In this document: positions 60,266-64,000 of the stretch, in pieces
How the letters are laid out: each line of letters opens with the position of its first letter
Numbering within the stretch: the stretch's first letter is position 1
Source of the DNA: Daucus carota subsp. sativus
Lineage: Eukaryota; Streptophyta; Magnoliopsida; Apiales; Apiaceae
Length of the DNA stretch: 64,000 nucleotides
Direction: 5' to 3'
Assembly (NCBI RefSeq): GCF_001625215.2
Contig: NC_030381.2
Coordinates: 37,632,689-37,696,688 of the forward strand
Notes under the pieces: generated by a model
The model's input: only the letters and a program-made list of their open reading frames with translations
Databases searched by the model: none
Told to the model about the DNA's origin: nothing
Translations under genes and position numbers: made by a program

Positions 60266-63200
60266 TTAATATTTCTTGTGTCCGTTGTTCATTTGTGATG
60301 CAACTGAGAGAAGCCTAGATACCCCACGAGTCCACATCTCGTATTCCTTGTCATTCTTGCATTCGAACTCTACAATCCCACGTATCGTCGTTCTTAATCC
60401 AAAGTAGCGATGCTGCTCTCCATTCTCCAACAACTGTCTTCCAGGCCATGCTGACATGTTCTTGTGCACCTCCAACACTACGTCTGCAGCTCCAAGAAAG
60501 TTCAACTATTATAGAGCGTTCGTAATCATGCATTTCATTTGAAATGACATTTTTTAAGTTGTCATGTCAAATTCTCATGTTTATACTAATACTAGCTTAT
60601 AACCCGTGCTTATAACATTTGTAATTTTATCGTCTATATATTTAAATTTAATTGAAATACAAACCGATCATACCGACTTAATATTTAAATATTTTGACTT
60701 AATTGATAATAAAAAGGTTTATTAGAAAACATTATAAATTAAGGAGACCTGTAGAATAATATCAACCGGCAGATAAAACTCGAATAACCAATACAATTAT
60801 TAACATTTTAGGTTTAATAGAATAATAATAATAATGATAATAATAATAATATATAGTATAGTATAGTATAAATAGACAGTATAAATCTATGACATTCTCG
60901 AATAAGCAATACAATTATTAACATTTTAGTTTTAATAAAATAATAATAATAATAATAATAATAATAATTATTATTATTATATATAGTATTGTATAGTATA
61001 ATAGACAGTATAAATCTATGATATTACCTTTAAAGTGATAACATGGAGTAATTAAATATAACATTAGTGTATTTAGTTGAAACATATTGTATACTGTATA
61101 GTAATAATTATATATAATAATATTATATTTTTATATGTATGTTGCATGTGTTATTCTTAGAAAATTTAGTTTTTTTAGTTAGAAAATATAAAAAATTAAT
61201 AATTTTAGTTAAATAGGTAATTGATTATATAAGTAGGCCCATAATTCGGCCTAAGTACCGACCGACCAAACTTTTAATGTTTCGGTTTTAATAGTATAGT
61301 ATAGATTTGAGAATTTTAAATGAAATCCAAATCCATATTCTCAAACAGATTTTCTGTTAAAATTCAGAATTTCAAATGAAATCTAGGTTTCCAAACGGAC
61401 CATTACATTATTCTTTAGGGTCTTTTTTATCTACGTTTTGAACCAAGTGTATTTGGTACTTAAGTTGGAAATTTACGTGATTTTTTGAACTAGTTGGGGG
61501 AGTGAGGGTCATGATTCAAACCCATGCACTTGTCATAGGAACGAGAGATGCGTTTTTGCCTCTAAACTATACGTTAATTACAAATTATTATTTTTTGGAT
61601 AACTCATTGATTCGGAACAATTTTTGCCCTTGCTCAAATAGATTTACTAGAACAGAACTGCAATCAACTTACTTTTCTTCTTTTTGGTTATGGTAGAGCC
61701 AACATGTTTGCTCTTCATCTTCAGCATTACCTGCAAATTAAGACACCATGAATATCCTCGAATTGTTTAACGTTTACCCATGCTATGGTGGCCTAATTTG
61801 GTGACTGCAGGTTTTGTAGGATTTACTTAACTGCAGTAAGGCATTTGTTTGTAAAGGTTACCCTAGATTAATAATTACCTGCCCAGTCCGGTGAATGTAA
61901 ACTGATACAAATTTCCAGTGGAGATCACCTGCAACATCATAAAAGTTTCTTCACAACGAAGCTTGGACGATGAAACTGACTTGGTTTTAGTTGAAATATC
62001 AATTACCATTTCGAGTTCTTTTCAGAAGCTCACTTCCTCTGGCAAGGAGTTTTTGATATTGCTCTGCACCAGGGGAACTTTCTTCCGGATATTGCTCCTC
62101 TGAGCATCTAGCACTTGATTCATTTTGGCCAAATCCCACTCCATACCCTTTCCCTATTGGGATCACTGCTGCAATATTCCATGCTTCCTTTAACGCTCTT
62201 GCTTTTAAGGTTGCTGCTCCACGTAGAGCTGCACAAAATATTCATTCACATTCATTCTTAAAGCATTACTAGTCATATTGCTTTAATTGTGATTTTTGTC
62301 ATTTACAAATTTACAGCAATGAGAAATTATCAGCGGAGGCTTGCAAGTACAAGATTGATTATATTACCTGTGGCAGCTGCAGCTGTAAGAGTCAATATAT
62401 CTCCATGTGATCTGACATTAACAGCTGAATTAACTACTGATAGAAGGTGGTCTCGTTGAGCTCCTAAGGACTCTGCAGCCTCCACGCATTGTGCAGCGAC
62501 TAATGTAGCTGCTGAAGCCACAGCCATGTCAGTCTTTGCCATTTGGTCATCTTTTCTAGAAGCTGATGTGGTTGCCGTGGCTGCTGCAATGGCGGCCAGT
62601 GCAGCAGCCACTCCAGCAACTGATACAGCCGCGTGGATTTGAGCATTTTGAGCTCGGTTATCTTCCCTTTTCCTTTCTCTCCTCTCCTTCAACCACCTTC
62701 CAACTGTCTTGCTACCTGGCGTGTTACTTCCACCACTAGCGTGGCTGTTTGCGTATAGAGGATTGTTTACTCCTAAGTACTGCATTGCACAATTGGTATT
62801 ACAAACTCGTTAATTAGGCTCTTAACTCCAATGAAAGCATTTCCCTTCAATGTCACTACTGATATACAAAATTGAATCATCCGTAAACAGGTGAACGTTT
62901 CAATGATTAAAGAAATAAACGCGGTGGATGAGAAGATTTCAGCAGATGTTTTTATTATCTTGTAATAAGACTAAACACTAACCCGAAATGCAGGGGTCGG
63001 CTCAGTGTCAATACAAGGGACAAATTTTGAGCAATATGTTAAATGATCACCGTCTGGAACCTTTTCTGAAGTTCTGGTAACAAACACTATGAGATGAATC
63101 GATACCCGTGGTAATAAAAACAAGTGAATCGATAGGATGAACGATAAGGATCATGGAATTAGGCGGCTGATGAGATGAAAGCATTGTTTTTTGGCTAACA

Positions 63201-64000
63201 AACAAATAACCGTGCTTGGAAGTTTTGATACGTTCGTGAATAACTGATTAACTATGTAAAATATAGACTCTGATGCTTAAACAAAGATTAAATCTAATAA
63301 ACGATTATCAAGTTACACACCTTAACGACGTTTTCATACTCTTGTGTGGGGGAAACTTGATGACTGCCTGAGGTTTCTTCTAGGAGGAAAGCACTCAATG
63401 GTCCGCTGCTGTGAGATAATCTCCCTGAACTTAACGGCGATGTCTCCTGCCATTCATTTTTACTTTTATTTACATTTTCATCCCCGGAGTATCTACTATA
63501 TTCCACTAAACGTAAAATAGTGAGGGTCCGGGTCCTGACACGCGATTGTTGTTACAATTTATCTGCTATTTCTTATAGCTAAACTCTTTTCCGCCATATT
63601 TCATCGTGTATAGATTATTGACAACAATCACTTGTCAGGACCATCTCCTAAATAATAAACATTATAATATTTGTTTTTTTTGTATATATGGGATTATCTT
63701 CAGCTCTAACTATCAATTACTCTCACGTGTTTTCATGTTAAAATTGTTACTCATAATAAGGCTATAACTCACAAGTATTTACTAGGAGAAACTCACAGAT
63801 TGAGACATAATGCGTTCGAGCACAAGCTGGGATGTTGCAGAGGAAGCAGACGAGAATGTATTCTCCGACAGCACCAACGAATCCTCTGCTCCGAGGCCAG
63901 CAGATGTTTCATCTGTTATGAAGCTACTAAAACTCGTATCAACACTTTGGTTGTTCGAATGTTTTGAGGGATAAATAATTAGCTTGGGAAGAGGAGAAGC
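60266..64000 (-). CDS. VAN3-binding protein / FORKED-like (DUF828 + PH-like), 5' part outside window
   Basis: Plant protein of the VAN3BP/FORKED1-like family, which helps ARF-GAP-dependent vesicle traffic and auxin canalisation in leaf-vein patterning. Exons in transcript order: 64000 (cut)-63797, 63446-63319, 63073-62983, 62779-62368, 62228-62007, 61928-61879, 61730-61673, 60483-60266. Marks: [57 protein letters not shown] (alanine-rich DUF828 core), [14 protein letters not shown], then the PH-like part [26 protein letters not shown] and the C-terminal [20 protein letters not shown] to MNNGHKKY. Residue-level family similarity is strong throughout. Least certain: the donor at 63318 (GTGTAA) and the small third exon, chosen because they keep the frame. 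The last intron (61672-60484) contains a Helitron. Confidence 0.92.
60592..61305 (-). mobile_element. Complete 714-bp non-autonomous Helitron in the last VAN3BP-like intron
   Basis: Minus orientation: 5' end TCTATACTATACTATTAAAA at 61305 after host A, 3' end GCACGGGTTATAAGCTAG at 60592 before host T; both are textbook Helitron termini. The interior has two diverged ~125-bp direct repeats with (AAT)n tracts. No coding capacity. The host intron is spliced around it in the gene model. Confidence 0.85.

Overview
The window looks like nuclear DNA of a flowering plant, most likely a dicot. Gene space is AT-rich and interrupted by introns with GT/AG borders. The protein families (class A heat-stress factor, PEAPOD/TIFY4, FAF-like, VAN3-binding/FORKED-like, multi-B3) are plant-specific. 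The intergenic space is full of Stowaway-type MITEs with CTCCCTCCGTCCC-like ends, Helitrons, hAT and Mutator-type MITEs and a tRNA-derived SINE. The MITE load would fit an Apiaceae genome, but that is only a guess.

Layout: (1) 1.9-5.1 kb, minus: a class A heat-stress transcription factor (two exons, 356 aa), with heat-shock elements and a 31-bp tandem repeat upstream. (2) 6.6-7.6 kb, plus: an unrecognised six-exon gene (183 aa). (3) 8.2-10.2 kb, plus: an RPA70-like single-stranded-DNA-binding protein (ten exons, 438 aa). (4) 10.8-12.3 kb, minus, convergent with the RPA gene: a three-B3-domain REM-like protein with one unresolved exon junction. (5) 12.6-26.1 kb: no recognised gene; Helitrons, MITEs and a tandem segmental duplication. 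(6) 26.4-32.9 kb, minus: a nine-exon PEAPOD/TIFY4 gene with a repeat-loaded 3.1-kb third intron. (7) 36.4-38.3 kb, plus: a LIFEGUARD/BI-1 family membrane protein (four exons, 244 aa). (8) 43.0-44.5 kb, minus: a FAF-like protein with a 5'UTR intron. (9) 45-60 kb: transposable-element-rich, no gene recognised. (10) 60.3 kb to the right edge, minus: the 3' part of a VAN3-binding/FORKED-like gene with a complete small Helitron in its last intron.

The genes are unrelated single-copy-style loci (heat response, leaf growth, cell-death control, meristem, vein patterning), not a pathway cluster. No obviously new system is present. The least ordinary signals are: tiny retro-insertions (short remnant plus poly(A), flanked by 8-18 bp target duplications); head-to-tail Helitrons sharing a CTAG|TC junction and carrying a promoter-like segment; a filled/empty-site pair for a hAT element inside a tandem duplication; a 29-codon hydrophobic ORF kept in both copies of that duplication; and the perfect heat-shock elements plus 31-bp repeats upstream of the heat-stress factor. 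Exon borders were derived by hand from splice consensus, frame continuity and family similarity; no alignment or expression data were available.
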